Source of the DNA: Phocaeicola faecicola
GTDB lineage: Bacteria > Bacteroidota > Bacteroidia > Bacteroidales > Bacteroidaceae
Direction: 5' to 3'
NCBI RefSeq assembly: GCF_013618865.1
Contig: NZ_JABSOE010000021.1
Location: 1-63,851 of the forward strand
Length of the DNA stretch: 63,851 nucleotides
Made by a program: the position numbers and the translations under genes
Shown: positions 44,922 to 52,557 of the stretch, piece by piece
Layout: every line of letters begins with the position of its first letter
Position numbering within the stretch: the first letter of the stretch is position 1
Notes under the pieces: model-generated
What the model saw: only the letters and a program-made list of their open reading frames with translations
Databases searched by the model: none
Told to the model about the DNA's origin: nothing

Positions 44922-46226
44922 ATGAATCAAGATAAAAGATTTCAGTTACTTCCATTTCTTGCCTTGTGTCTCATTTTCATCGGCACGCCCTGGCTGTATG
45001 CACAAAACGCCAAAACTAATTTTCAGTTTACGATATTAAAATCAACCTGCGAACCTCAGACTGAAGTACTCCTGAAAATCAACGGGAGAAGCAATGAATA
45101 CAGAACAGATAAGGAAGGAGTAATCGTTTTCGATTTCGATGCAAGCTCCAGTTATACCTACACGGCTTCCCTGTATTTCCTGTCCGATTTACAGAAGTCT
45201 GTTCTGTCTTTTCCACTGGAAAAAGAAAAAAACATCCGTACTTTCTATCTGGACAGCCCCGAAGACATTGCGGTATTCAAACAGCAGAACCAGACCTTCA
45301 GCATTGAAGGCTTCGTAAAAGACGAGAAAGACAATCCCATCACCGGAGCCATCATCAGCATTCAGGGAACGGGAAGGAAAACGGTTTCGGATGAAATCGG
45401 ATCATTCCAGATTGAAGCCGATTACAACCACCCCATCGCCATACGTGCGGAAGGCATGGAAAACCGCCTGCTGAACATCACCCCCTTTCTTAAAGAAACC
45501 AACGACCCTTATACCGTCTACATGAAAGAAAAAAGTGCCGGAAGGGTATATTCGGTCGTCTCACAGATGCCCGAATTTCCACGAGGAGGCATGAAAGCCT
45601 TCGTCAACTACCTGAAAAGGAATCTTGTATACCCTCCTCAGGCCCTCCGCGATTCAATTGAAGGAGTGGTTGCCGTGCAGTTCGTGGTAGAAACCAATGG
45701 AGAAATCACCTCTCCGGTCATTGTCAGACACCTGGAAGCCAGTATGGATACGGCAGCCCTGACAGCCATCAGAAACATGCCACGCTGGATTCCGGGAAAG
45801 GAAAACGGCCGGGCAGTCCGCTGCAAATACTCCGTACCGGTACAATTCAAAATACCTCGCAAAGCACCGGAGCCCAAAGAGACTCCCCGCCCGCAAAAAG
45901 ATACTTTGAACCATACGGTATTACCGCAACCTCCGGTACTTCTCCAGGATTCGCTGAAGAAAGATTCGCTGCTCCATCTCCAGACAGACAGCATCCTTCC
46001 GCCTGCCCTTCTTCAGAAAACGGCCAATGACAGTCTGATTGTCGCACCGGCAGATACCTTGCAGAAGGATTCCACTCAGATTCAGGCTCCTGTGGAACAA
46101 CCAGCCACACAGGCACCGAAAAAACGCAACTTCCTGGTTCGTTTCTTCCGCTGGCTGTTTGGCATCAAAGACAAAGAACCGGTGGCTCCAGCTGAAAATG
46201 CCGCAACGGTACCTGCAGAAAATTAA
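44922..46226 (+). CDS. TonB-domain protein with carboxypeptidase-regulatory-like domain and long C-terminal tail
   Basis: 434 residues. N-terminal hydrophobic segment (about 7-27, ending LYAQN) that could be a cleaved signal or an anchor. A carboxypeptidase-regulatory-like beta domain spans about 125-200 (FSIEGFVKDEKDNPITGAI). A TonB C-terminal domain spans about 205-310 (PEFPRGGMKAFVNYLKRNLVYPPQA...GVVAVQFVVETNGEI). Instead of ending there, about 120 residues follow: proline-rich repeats of DSL-type segments, then a basic amphipathic end NFLVRFFRWLFGIKDKE. Ordinary TonB has its anchor at the N-terminus and this domain last, so the role as energy transducer is doubtful. Confidence 0.78.
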   Translation: MNQDKRFQLLPFLALCLIFIGTPWLYAQNAKTNFQFTILKSTCEPQTEVLLKINGRSNEYRTDKEGVIVFDFDASSSYTYTASLYFLSDLQKSVLSFPLEKEKNIRTFYLDSPEDIAVFKQQNQTFSIEGFVKDEKDNPITGAIISIQGTGRKTVSDEIGSFQIEADYNHPIAIRAEGMENRLLNITPFLKETNDPYTVYMKEKSAGRVYSVVSQMPEFPRGGMKAFVNYLKRNLVYPPQALRDSIEGVVAVQFVVETNGEITSPVIVRHLEASMDTAALTAIRNMPRWIPGKENGRAVRCKYSVPVQFKIPRKAPEPKETPRPQKDTLNHTVLPQPPVLLQDSLKKDSLLHLQTDSILPPALLQKTANDSLIVAPADTLQKDSTQIQAPVEQPATQAPKKRNFLVRFFRWLFGIKDKEPVAPAENAATVPAEN

Positions 46227-46251
46227 TTGGCAAATCAGGTAATAAAAAAAC

Positions 46252-46310
46252 AATTCGTCCATGAAGCATTTCTTTTCGTGCAGGAATGCTTCATGGACGA
46301 ATTAGTTTTT
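46252..46310 (+). terminator. Terminator after the TonB-domain gene
   Basis: Perfect 19-bp stem (46252..46270 with 46285..46303) followed by AGTTTTT. The arm begins AATTCGTCC, as does the terminator at 54824. Confidence 0.88.
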
Positions 46311-46352
46311 ATCATATCAGGTTTTATAATAAGAGCAACACTTATAAGAGCA

Positions 46353-47486
46353 TCACTTACGGCGCAGTTCTTCTATCATCGCTTTTGCAGCCCGCTGTGA
46401 AGCCCCTGCCTCGCCGAGAATTCCGATAACCCTCTCATAATCGGCCAGCATGCGGTTCCGGGCATTTCCCCCGGGAATGATCTTGCACAGTTCATCGTGC
46501 ACGTTCAAGACCGTCATGCCATCGGCAACCAGTTCTTTCACCACTTCCCTGTCTGCAATCAGGTTGACCAAAGAAATGTACTTCACCTTCAAAATCATCC
46601 GGCGCAGGAAAGAAACCAGTTTGCCGCACGAAATGTAATAACAGACCACTTGCGGCACACGGAACAAAGCCGTTTCCAAGGTAGCGGTTCCCGATGTCAC
46701 CAAAGCAGCCTCTGCATGGTGCAACAGACGGTAAGTCTGTCCGAAAATCACTTTGACCTCCTGCCCCACATATTTCCGGTAAAAGGCTTCATCGAGTCCC
46801 GGAGCTCCTGCTACCACAAGCTGGTACTGAGAGAATTTGCCTGCCGCCTCCACCATACGGACCAGATTGTCTTTGATTTCCTGCTTCCGGCTTCCTGCCA
46901 GGAGAGCCAGTACCGGTTTGTCTTCCAGTGCATTATCGGCAACAAACTGCTGAAAATTCCTTTCGTTCTTCTGCAGGTAATCATGCACGGCATCCACACA
47001 AGGATTTCCCACATAGCACACCGGATAATGGTGCTTGCGAAAAAAATCGATTTCAAAAGGAAGGATGGAAAAGAGGCGGTCCACATCGCGCTTGATATTT
47101 TTGATGCGATATTCCTTCCAGGCCCATATTTTGGGGGAGATATAATAATAAACCGGTATCTGCGTATGCTTTTTTATATATTCGGCAATCTTCAGATTGA
47201 AGCCCGGATAGTCTATCAGAATCAGCACATCCGGTTTCCAGTTTACAATATCCATCTTACACACGTGCATGTTCCGGAAAATGGTACGCAAATGCAGCAG
47301 CACCGGAATAAAGCCCATGTAAGCCAGATCCCGGTAATGTTTTACCAGAGTCCCTCCCACCTGCTTCATCAGATCTCCGCCAAAGAAGCGGAACTCAGCC
47401 AGCGGGTCCTCCTTTTTCAAAGCTGCCATCAAATTGGAGGCATGCAAATCGCCCGAAGCCTCACCGGCAATCAAATAGTATTTCAT
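46353..47486 (-). CDS. lpxB: Lipid-A-disaccharide synthase
   Basis: 377 residues, GT19 family. N-terminal YLIAGEASGDLHASNLM, then GGDLMKQVGG, VLIDYPGFNLKIAEY, YYISPKIWAWKEYR, and the donor-site region VTSGTATLETALFRVPQVVCY. It joins UDP-diacylglucosamine and lipid X in lipid A synthesis on the inner membrane. Its start overlaps the surE stop by 4 nt (ATGA), so it is translationally coupled to surE. Confidence 0.96.
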   Translation of the reverse strand: MKYYLIAGEASGDLHASNLMAALKKEDPLAEFRFFGGDLMKQVGGTLVKHYRDLAYMGFIPVLLHLRTIFRNMHVCKMDIVNWKPDVLILIDYPGFNLKIAEYIKKHTQIPVYYYISPKIWAWKEYRIKNIKRDVDRLFSILPFEIDFFRKHHYPVCYVGNPCVDAVHDYLQKNERNFQQFVADNALEDKPVLALLAGSRKQEIKDNLVRMVEAAGKFSQYQLVVAGAPGLDEAFYRKYVGQEVKVIFGQTYRLLHHAEAALVTSGTATLETALFRVPQVVCYYISCGKLVSFLRRMILKVKYISLVNLIADREVVKELVADGMTVLNVHDELCKIIPGGNARNRMLADYERVIGILGEAGASQRAAKAMIEELRRK

Positions 47487-48253
47487 AACTTCAAGTCCCA
47501 GTTTTTCATTTCAGCCAATAACGCATAAGCCGTCATATCGACCTGTACAGGAGTAATGGCCACATAATCATGATCCAGTGCCCAGTGGTCTGTATCTTCC
47601 TGATCAGGCTCCAGATTGACGTACTCTCCCGTCAGCCAGTAATAGTTTCCGCCACGCGGATGGTCTGCCTTGACAAATTCATTCGTCCATACCCCTTGAG
47701 TCTGCCGGCAGATACGGACCCCGTTCAGTTGCTCCGTATTCGGGAAATTCACATTCAGACAAGTCCACTGAGGCAATCCCTTTTCCAATACTCTCTTGAC
47801 AATCAGTTCTATATAAGGAAGGCACGGAGAGAAATCAGCATCTGCCGAATGGTTGCAGAGCGAAAAACCGATAGAAGGAATTGCCTTCAAACAACCCTCA
47901 ATCACCACTCCCATCGTGCCAGAGTAATGTATGTTCACCGAAGAATTATCACCATGATTGATACCGCCGATCACCAGGTCGGGAACCCGGGGAACCAGGG
48001 AATCCAGTGCCAGTTTCACACAGTCAACCGGAGTACCTGAACACTTATAGACCGTCAGTTCGGGAGCCTGCTCCACCTTCACGCACCGCAGAGGATGCTC
48101 TGAAGTAATTGCTCCGGAAGAACCGGAACGGGGACCATCGGGGGCCACCACAATCAAATCGGCCAGCGGGCGCAACACTTTTATTAACTCATGTATTCCT
48201 TTGGCATTTACACCATCATCATTCGATACCAACAAAAGAGGTCTTTTTTCCAT
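47483..48253 (-). CDS. surE: 5'/3'-nucleotidase SurE
   Basis: 256 residues from the ATG at 48253 (MEKRPLLLVSNDDGVNAKG). The metal-binding pair is in SNDDG, and DLVIGGINHGDN and HYSGTMGVVIEG are further family motifs. It dephosphorylates nucleoside monophosphates and related compounds. The frame is open further upstream to 48352, but that part overlaps the promoter at 48277..48307 and is not conserved-looking. Overlaps lpxB by 4 nt. Confidence 0.94.
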   Translation of the reverse strand: MEKRPLLLVSNDDGVNAKGIHELIKVLRPLADLIVVAPDGPRSGSSGAITSEHPLRCVKVEQAPELTVYKCSGTPVDCVKLALDSLVPRVPDLVIGGINHGDNSSVNIHYSGTMGVVIEGCLKAIPSIGFSLCNHSADADFSPCLPYIELIVKRVLEKGLPQWTCLNVNFPNTEQLNGVRICRQTQGVWTNEFVKADHPRGGNYYWLTGEYVNLEPDQEDTDHWALDHDYVAITPVQVDMTAYALLAEMKNWDLKL

Positions 48254-48276
48254 ATACACAATTTCTATTGACGGTG

Positions 48277-48307
48277 TAAAGTTACAATAAATCTCCATCC
48301 CATACAA
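48277..48307 (-). promoter_or_regulatory. Promoter of surE-lpxB
   Basis: On the minus strand TTG (48307..48305), 20 nt, TAACTTTA (48284..48277), 24 nt before the surE start. Confidence 0.6.
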
Positions 48308-48445
48308 TTCCTGACTCCTCTTTAAAAGCCCCTGGGAATCTGCAGCAAGCACATTTACGGAATGATTCTTTCGGAAGCGTAAAAATCAGTACGGATATTT
48401 GCAAATTTTAGATACCCGAGGCCGCTTTCATTGCACAGAATTATA

Positions 48446-48453
48446 TATCTTTG
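48446..48453 (+). promoter_or_regulatory. -7 element of parAB
   Basis: TATCTTTG exact match, 120 nt before the parA start. No good -33 at the expected distance. The region 48308..48572 otherwise holds only the divergent promoters and the parA leader. Confidence 0.5.
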
Positions 48454-48572
48454 CTCTCTCGAAGTTATTAACAGAAGATGTGAGTTATCAACATTTTTCG
48501 GAATTGCATCGGAAAGCAGATACTGACTCTCATCATTTATTTGTTATTTCGCAATCAGATAAACTGATTAAT

Positions 48573-49337
48573 ATGGGAAAAATAATTGCTTTAGCCAATC
48601 AAAAAGGCGGAGTAGGTAAAACGACTACTACTATTAATTTGGCCGCATCATTGGCTACTTTAGAAAAAAAAGTACTTGTTGTTGATGCTGACCCACAAGC
48701 AAACGCATCTTCAGGATTAGGAGTAGACCTGAAAGAAATTGACTGTTCCATTTATGAATGTATCATCAACCAGGCCGATGTCAGGGAAGCTATATATACT
48801 ACCGATATTGACGGATTGGACATCATCCCCTCTCACATAGACTTAGTGGGTGCGGAGATTGAGATGCTTAACTTGGAGAATAGAGAGAAAATCATGAAGA
48901 AAACACTGGAGCCCATGAAGAATGAATACGACTATATTCTGATAGACTGCTCTCCTTCATTGGGACTGATTACCATCAATGCACTGACTGCAGCCGATTC
49001 CGTAATCATTCCGGTACAATGTGAATATTTCGCTCTTGAAGGTATCAGCAAATTGCTGAACACCATCAAGATCATCAAATCGAAGCTGAATCCGAACCTG
49101 GAAATAGAAGGATTCCTGCTGACCATGTTTGACTCACGTCTTCGTCTGGCCAATCAGATTTACGATGAAGTCAAAAGACATTTTCAGGAACTGGTTTTCA
49201 AGACCATCATCCAGCGAAATGTCAAACTGAGCGAAGCGCCAAGCCATGGAATCCCAGCCATCCTGTACGATGCGGATTCTACAGGGGCCAAGAACCACCT
49301 GGCATTGGCCAACGAGATCATTAACAAGAACAAATAA
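48573..49337 (+). CDS. parA: ParA/Soj-family chromosome-partitioning ATPase
   Basis: 254 residues from the ATG at 48573 (MGKIIALANQKGGVGKTTT), which places the deviant Walker A motif KGGVGKTT at the N-terminus as in all Soj proteins. VDADPQANAS and DYILIDCSPSLG follow. The frame is open to 48399, but the extra 58 residues cross the promoter. It binds DNA nonspecifically in an ATP-dependent way and moves ParB-parS complexes. parB follows 77 nt downstream. Confidence 0.95.
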   Translation: MGKIIALANQKGGVGKTTTTINLAASLATLEKKVLVVDADPQANASSGLGVDLKEIDCSIYECIINQADVREAIYTTDIDGLDIIPSHIDLVGAEIEMLNLENREKIMKKTLEPMKNEYDYILIDCSPSLGLITINALTAADSVIIPVQCEYFALEGISKLLNTIKIIKSKLNPNLEIEGFLLTMFDSRLRLANQIYDEVKRHFQELVFKTIIQRNVKLSEAPSHGIPAILYDADSTGAKNHLALANEIINKNK

Positions 49338-49357
49338 CATAATTATATAGATAGTAG

Positions 49358-49399
49358 GAAGAAAGAGAGCGGTCAAAGCCGGTTCGATTCTCTTTCTTC
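49358..49399 (+). terminator. Hairpin between parA and parB
   Basis: 10-bp stem GAAGAAAGAG (49358..49367) with CTCTTTCTTC (49390..49399), 22-nt loop. It ends 15 nt before the parB ATG and may attenuate or protect the mRNA. Confidence 0.45.
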
Positions 49400-49414
49400 A
49401 TATTTTATAGAACT

Positions 49415-50317
49415 ATGGCAGTACAGAAAAAATTTACATTAGGCAGAGGACTTGACGCACTTATTTCGACCAACGAAGAAGTAAGGACATCAGGCTCGTC
49501 GTCCATCAATGAGGTGGAACTGAGCAAGATTACAGTCAATCCGAACCAGCCTCGGCGTGAATTTGATCCGATCGCCTTACAGGAATTGGCAGATTCAATT
49601 GCCGAAATTGGCATCATACAGCCTATCACACTGCGGCAGATCAGTGACGACTCCTATCAGATCATTGCCGGAGAACGGAGATTCAGGGCTTCCAAACTGG
49701 CAGGACTGACCACCATTCCGGCTTATATCCGTACAGCTGACGACGAGAATGTGCTGGAGATGGCACTGATTGAAAACATTCAGCGTGAAGACCTCAACTC
49801 ACTGGAAATCGCACTGGCTTATCAGCATCTGATTGAGCAGTACGAACTGACCCAGGAACGGCTGAGTGAACGCGTCGGCAAGAAAAGAACGACAATCGCC
49901 AATTACCTCCGGTTGCTGAAGCTGCCTGCTCCGATACAGATGGCTTTGAAAAACAGAGAAATAGACATGGGACATGCCCGGGCACTGCTGGCTTTGGAAG
50001 ATCCTCAGCTGCAGCTCAAGATTTTCAAGGAAATCATTGCCCAGGAATATTCTGTACGCAAGGTAGAAGAGATGGTCAAAAACCTCTCGTTAGGTGAGAC
50101 AATCGAAGCCAACGGGAAAAAGATTACTCCCAAAGGTGCAAAACTCTCGGAAGAATACACTACCCTGCAGAATCATCTTTGCAATTTTTTCGGAACAAAG
50201 GTACAGCTGTCATGCAGCAATAAGGGAAAAGGAAAAATCAGTATCCCGTTTAACAGTGAAAGCGATTTGGAACGAATCATGGATATACTGGATTCGCTAA
50301 AACCTACAACCGAATAA
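49415..50317 (+). CDS. parB: ParB/Spo0J-family partition protein
   Basis: 300 residues. ParB CTPase domain (about 35-125) with PNQPRREFD, GIIQPITLRQ and the GERRFRASKLAG arginine patch; ALIENIQREDLNSLEIALAYQ; helix-turn-helix (about 140-200, LTQERLSERVGKKRTTIANYLRLLKLP); C-terminal dimerisation part. It loads at parS near the origin. No parS-like sequence (GTTTCACGTGAAAC type) was noticed in the locus. Confidence 0.95.
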   Translation: MAVQKKFTLGRGLDALISTNEEVRTSGSSSINEVELSKITVNPNQPRREFDPIALQELADSIAEIGIIQPITLRQISDDSYQIIAGERRFRASKLAGLTTIPAYIRTADDENVLEMALIENIQREDLNSLEIALAYQHLIEQYELTQERLSERVGKKRTTIANYLRLLKLPAPIQMALKNREIDMGHARALLALEDPQLQLKIFKEIIAQEYSVRKVEEMVKNLSLGETIEANGKKITPKGAKLSEEYTTLQNHLCNFFGTKVQLSCSNKGKGKISIPFNSESDLERIMDILDSLKPTTE

Positions 50318-50331
50318 AAAAACAGTTTGCT

Positions 50332-51135
50332 TTGAGAAAAATATCAATTACATATACGTTGTTCATGATGGTGTGGTTTCTCTGCTTCTTGCCGGGAAAT
50401 GACATAAAGGCACAGGTATTGCCTGCAGGGGATAATAATGAAGTATTCCCGGCAGACACAATCGGGGCCAGTGCGGACTTTCCTGCCTTGCAGCCGGACT
50501 CACTGACCGCACAGGAGCAGAAGATTCTTCAGTTGGAAGCGCCTGTCGATACCACCCGGCTGATGCAGCAGGCTGATTCTGCCCAGAAATTTAAAGAACC
50601 GGAAATCACTGCCGACTCACATCCCAAAAAGCAATGGCTTCCCATTCCGAACAATTCGATCTGGCTTTCCCTGGCCATTCCGGGAGCCGGACAGATTTAC
50701 AACCGGAAATACTGGAAACTCCCCATCATCTACGGAGGATTCGTAGGATGTACATATGCCCTGACCTGGAATAACCGCATGTACAAGGATTATTCACAGG
50801 CTTATCAGGACATCATGAGCGATAACCCCAACAACAACAGTTATATGGATTTCATGGGACCTGGAATCACACAGGCCGACGTACAGGCCAGACTGAGTTA
50901 TTACCAGGAACTGTTCCGGAAAAGAAAAGATTTATACCGCAGACAACGGGATTTGAGTATTTTCGTCTTTATCGGCGTATACCTGCTTTCTGTGATTGAT
51001 GCATACGTTGATGCCGAGTTGTCCAACTTCGACATCTCCAAGGATCTGGGTATGACACTGGAACCTGCTATTTTTAATGATGCATACCGGCAGATGCCTC
51101 AGGGCATTGGCCTGCAGTGCAGTATCAAATTTTAG
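50332..51135 (+). CDS. DUF5683 membrane protein, unknown function
   Basis: 267 residues starting with TTG at 50332 (14 nt after parB); no ATG precedes the hydrophobic signal ITYTLFMMVWFLCFLPGND. After a low-complexity periplasmic stretch, helices near 115-150 (LSLAIPGAGQIYNRKYWKLP, then IIYGGFVGCTYALTW) and 205-230 (DLSIFVFIGVYLLSVIDAYVDAELS) match DUF5683, a Bacteroidetes family usually encoded between parB and the lytic transglycosylase. An envelope role is likely from context. Confidence 0.85.
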   Translation: MRKISITYTLFMMVWFLCFLPGNDIKAQVLPAGDNNEVFPADTIGASADFPALQPDSLTAQEQKILQLEAPVDTTRLMQQADSAQKFKEPEITADSHPKKQWLPIPNNSIWLSLAIPGAGQIYNRKYWKLPIIYGGFVGCTYALTWNNRMYKDYSQAYQDIMSDNPNNNSYMDFMGPGITQADVQARLSYYQELFRKRKDLYRRQRDLSIFVFIGVYLLSVIDAYVDAELSNFDISKDLGMTLEPAIFNDAYRQMPQGIGLQCSIKF

Positions 51136-51138
51136 AAC

Positions 51139-52398
51139 ATGAAGAAAATTTTAATTGGGTTTATAACCTTTCTAAGTACCACGACAACTTTAAGCGCACA
51201 AACCACCGGAGGAAGCCTTTCCGGACAAAGTGCTGAGAAGCTGGAAGACACGATGACACTTCCGGAAGGAATGCTTTCCGAAACGGACAGTCTTTACCTG
51301 GACTGGATTTCAAAGAATTATATCAACCTGGGAGAGAACTGTGTCGCTACCGACAACAGTCCGGAAATCAGTGATTCGATCTATATTGAACGCCTGCAGA
51401 GAATACCGGCCATTATCGAAATGCCTTATAATGAGATTGTAAGGAAATTCATTGACATGTATGCAACTCGCTTGCGACAGAAAGTTGCATTTATGTTAAG
51501 CGCCAACAATTTTTACATGCCGATATTCGAGGAAGCGCTCGACTTATACGATCTTCCACTGGAACTGAAGTACCTTCCTGTCATCGAATCGGCATTGAAT
51601 CCGATGGCTACTTCCCGGCAAGGAGCTGTGGGACTGTGGCAATTCATGCTGGCTACAGGTAAGATCTATGGTCTGAAGAGTACCAGTCTGGTTGACGAAC
51701 GCCGTGATCCGATAAAGTCTACCCGGGCAGCCGCACGCTACCTGAAGGATTTATACGATATTTACCACGACTGGAACCTGGTACTGGCTGCCTACAACTG
51801 CGGTCCGGGAACCATCAACAAGGCCATCCGCCGTGCCGACGGGGAAAAGGATTTCTGGAAGCTCTATAATTACCTGCCTAAAGAGACCCGAAGCTATGTG
51901 CCTGCGTTCATTGCAGCCAACTACATCATGACTTACTATTGCGAACACAATATCAGTCCGCTCGAAATGCGTATGCCCGAGGGAACGGATACCATCCACA
52001 TCTCTCGCCCGCTCCATTTCCAGCAAATCTCCGACGTATGTAAGATCAGCGTGGATGAGCTGAGAGCTTTGAATCCGGAATTCAAGAAAGACATCATCCC
52101 CGGCAACGAAGAGACCTATGCCCTGCGTTTGCCCAACAACATGGTCAGCTGTTTCCTGGAACATGAAGACAGTATCTATAACTATAAGCCGGAGGTTTAT
52201 CAGACCCGCCGCAAGACTGTATCCATGCCGCAACAGACAGCCGGAAGTTCCGGAAAAGCCGTTTATCACAGAATCAGAAACGGTGAGACACTGGGAGGAA
52301 TTGCCGCACGTTACGGAGTCAGCGTCAGCCAGTTGAGACGATTGAACGGCATAAAGGGAAGCAACATACGTGCCGGAAAATCCATCCGCATCAGGTGA
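51139..52398 (+). CDS. Lytic transglycosylase with LysM domain (MltD-like)
   Basis: 419 residues. Signal peptide (to about 20, TLSAQ). The SLT domain spans about 115-280, with catalytic Glu150 in YLPVIESALNP, GAVGLWQFM and AYNCGPGTINKAI. A C-terminal LysM peptidoglycan-binding domain spans about 372-418 (YHRIRNGETLGGIAARYGVS). It cleaves the glycan strands of the cell wall. It starts 3 nt after the DUF5683 gene at the end of the parAB operon. Confidence 0.95.
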   Translation: MKKILIGFITFLSTTTTLSAQTTGGSLSGQSAEKLEDTMTLPEGMLSETDSLYLDWISKNYINLGENCVATDNSPEISDSIYIERLQRIPAIIEMPYNEIVRKFIDMYATRLRQKVAFMLSANNFYMPIFEEALDLYDLPLELKYLPVIESALNPMATSRQGAVGLWQFMLATGKIYGLKSTSLVDERRDPIKSTRAAARYLKDLYDIYHDWNLVLAAYNCGPGTINKAIRRADGEKDFWKLYNYLPKETRSYVPAFIAANYIMTYYCEHNISPLEMRMPEGTDTIHISRPLHFQQISDVCKISVDELRALNPEFKKDIIPGNEETYALRLPNNMVSCFLEHEDSIYNYKPEVYQTRRKTVSMPQQTAGSSGKAVYHRIRNGETLGGIAARYGVSVSQLRRLNGIKGSNIRAGKSIRIR

Positions 52399-52422
52399 TA
52401 AAATAATATGACGAAATCATAC

Positions 52423-52468
52423 AAGCCCCCTGCCTGCTGAATTTACATGAAGCAGACAGGGGGCTTTT
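52423..52468 (+). terminator. Terminator after the transglycosylase gene
   Basis: AAGCCCCCTG.CTGCT pairs with AGCAG.CAGGGGGCTT (one mismatch), followed by TTCATTT. Confidence 0.85.
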
Positions 52469-52501
52469 CATTTCCCTTCAACAAAAAAATATATATTACA
52501 C

Positions 52502-52531
52502 TTGGTTAATTCTTTATTTTCCTTATTTTTG
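52502..52531 (+). promoter_or_regulatory. Promoter of the Rel/SpoT gene
   Basis: TTG at 52502..52504, 19 nt, TATTTTTG at 52524..52531; transcription should start near 52538. Confidence 0.7.
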
Positions 52532-52544
52532 CAATATAGATTAT

Positions 52545-52550
52545 GGAGGG
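52545..52550 (+). promoter_or_regulatory. Shine-Dalgarno-like GGAGGG deciding the Rel/SpoT start
   Basis: GGAGGG lies 7 nt before the ATG at 52558. The alternative ATG at 52543 is only about 5 nt into the predicted transcript, so 52558 is preferred. A strong purine-rich site is uncommon in this phylum. Confidence 0.5.
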
Positions 52551-52557
52551 ACAAACA

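Noticed and set aside
46497..47528. 343-codon plus-strand ORF opposite lpxB
   Set aside because: Antisense shadow; lpxB motifs are intact on the minus strand.
48254..48352. N-terminal extension of surE
   Set aside because: It overlaps the promoter, and SurE proteins begin a few residues before SNDDG.
48399..48572. N-terminal extension of parA
   Set aside because: These codons cross the promoter -7 box, and the extension would bury the Walker A motif away from the N-terminus, unlike other Soj proteins.
48308..52400. parS site near parAB
   Set aside because: No sequence close to the GTTTCACGTGAAAC-type palindrome was found by eye in or around the operon.
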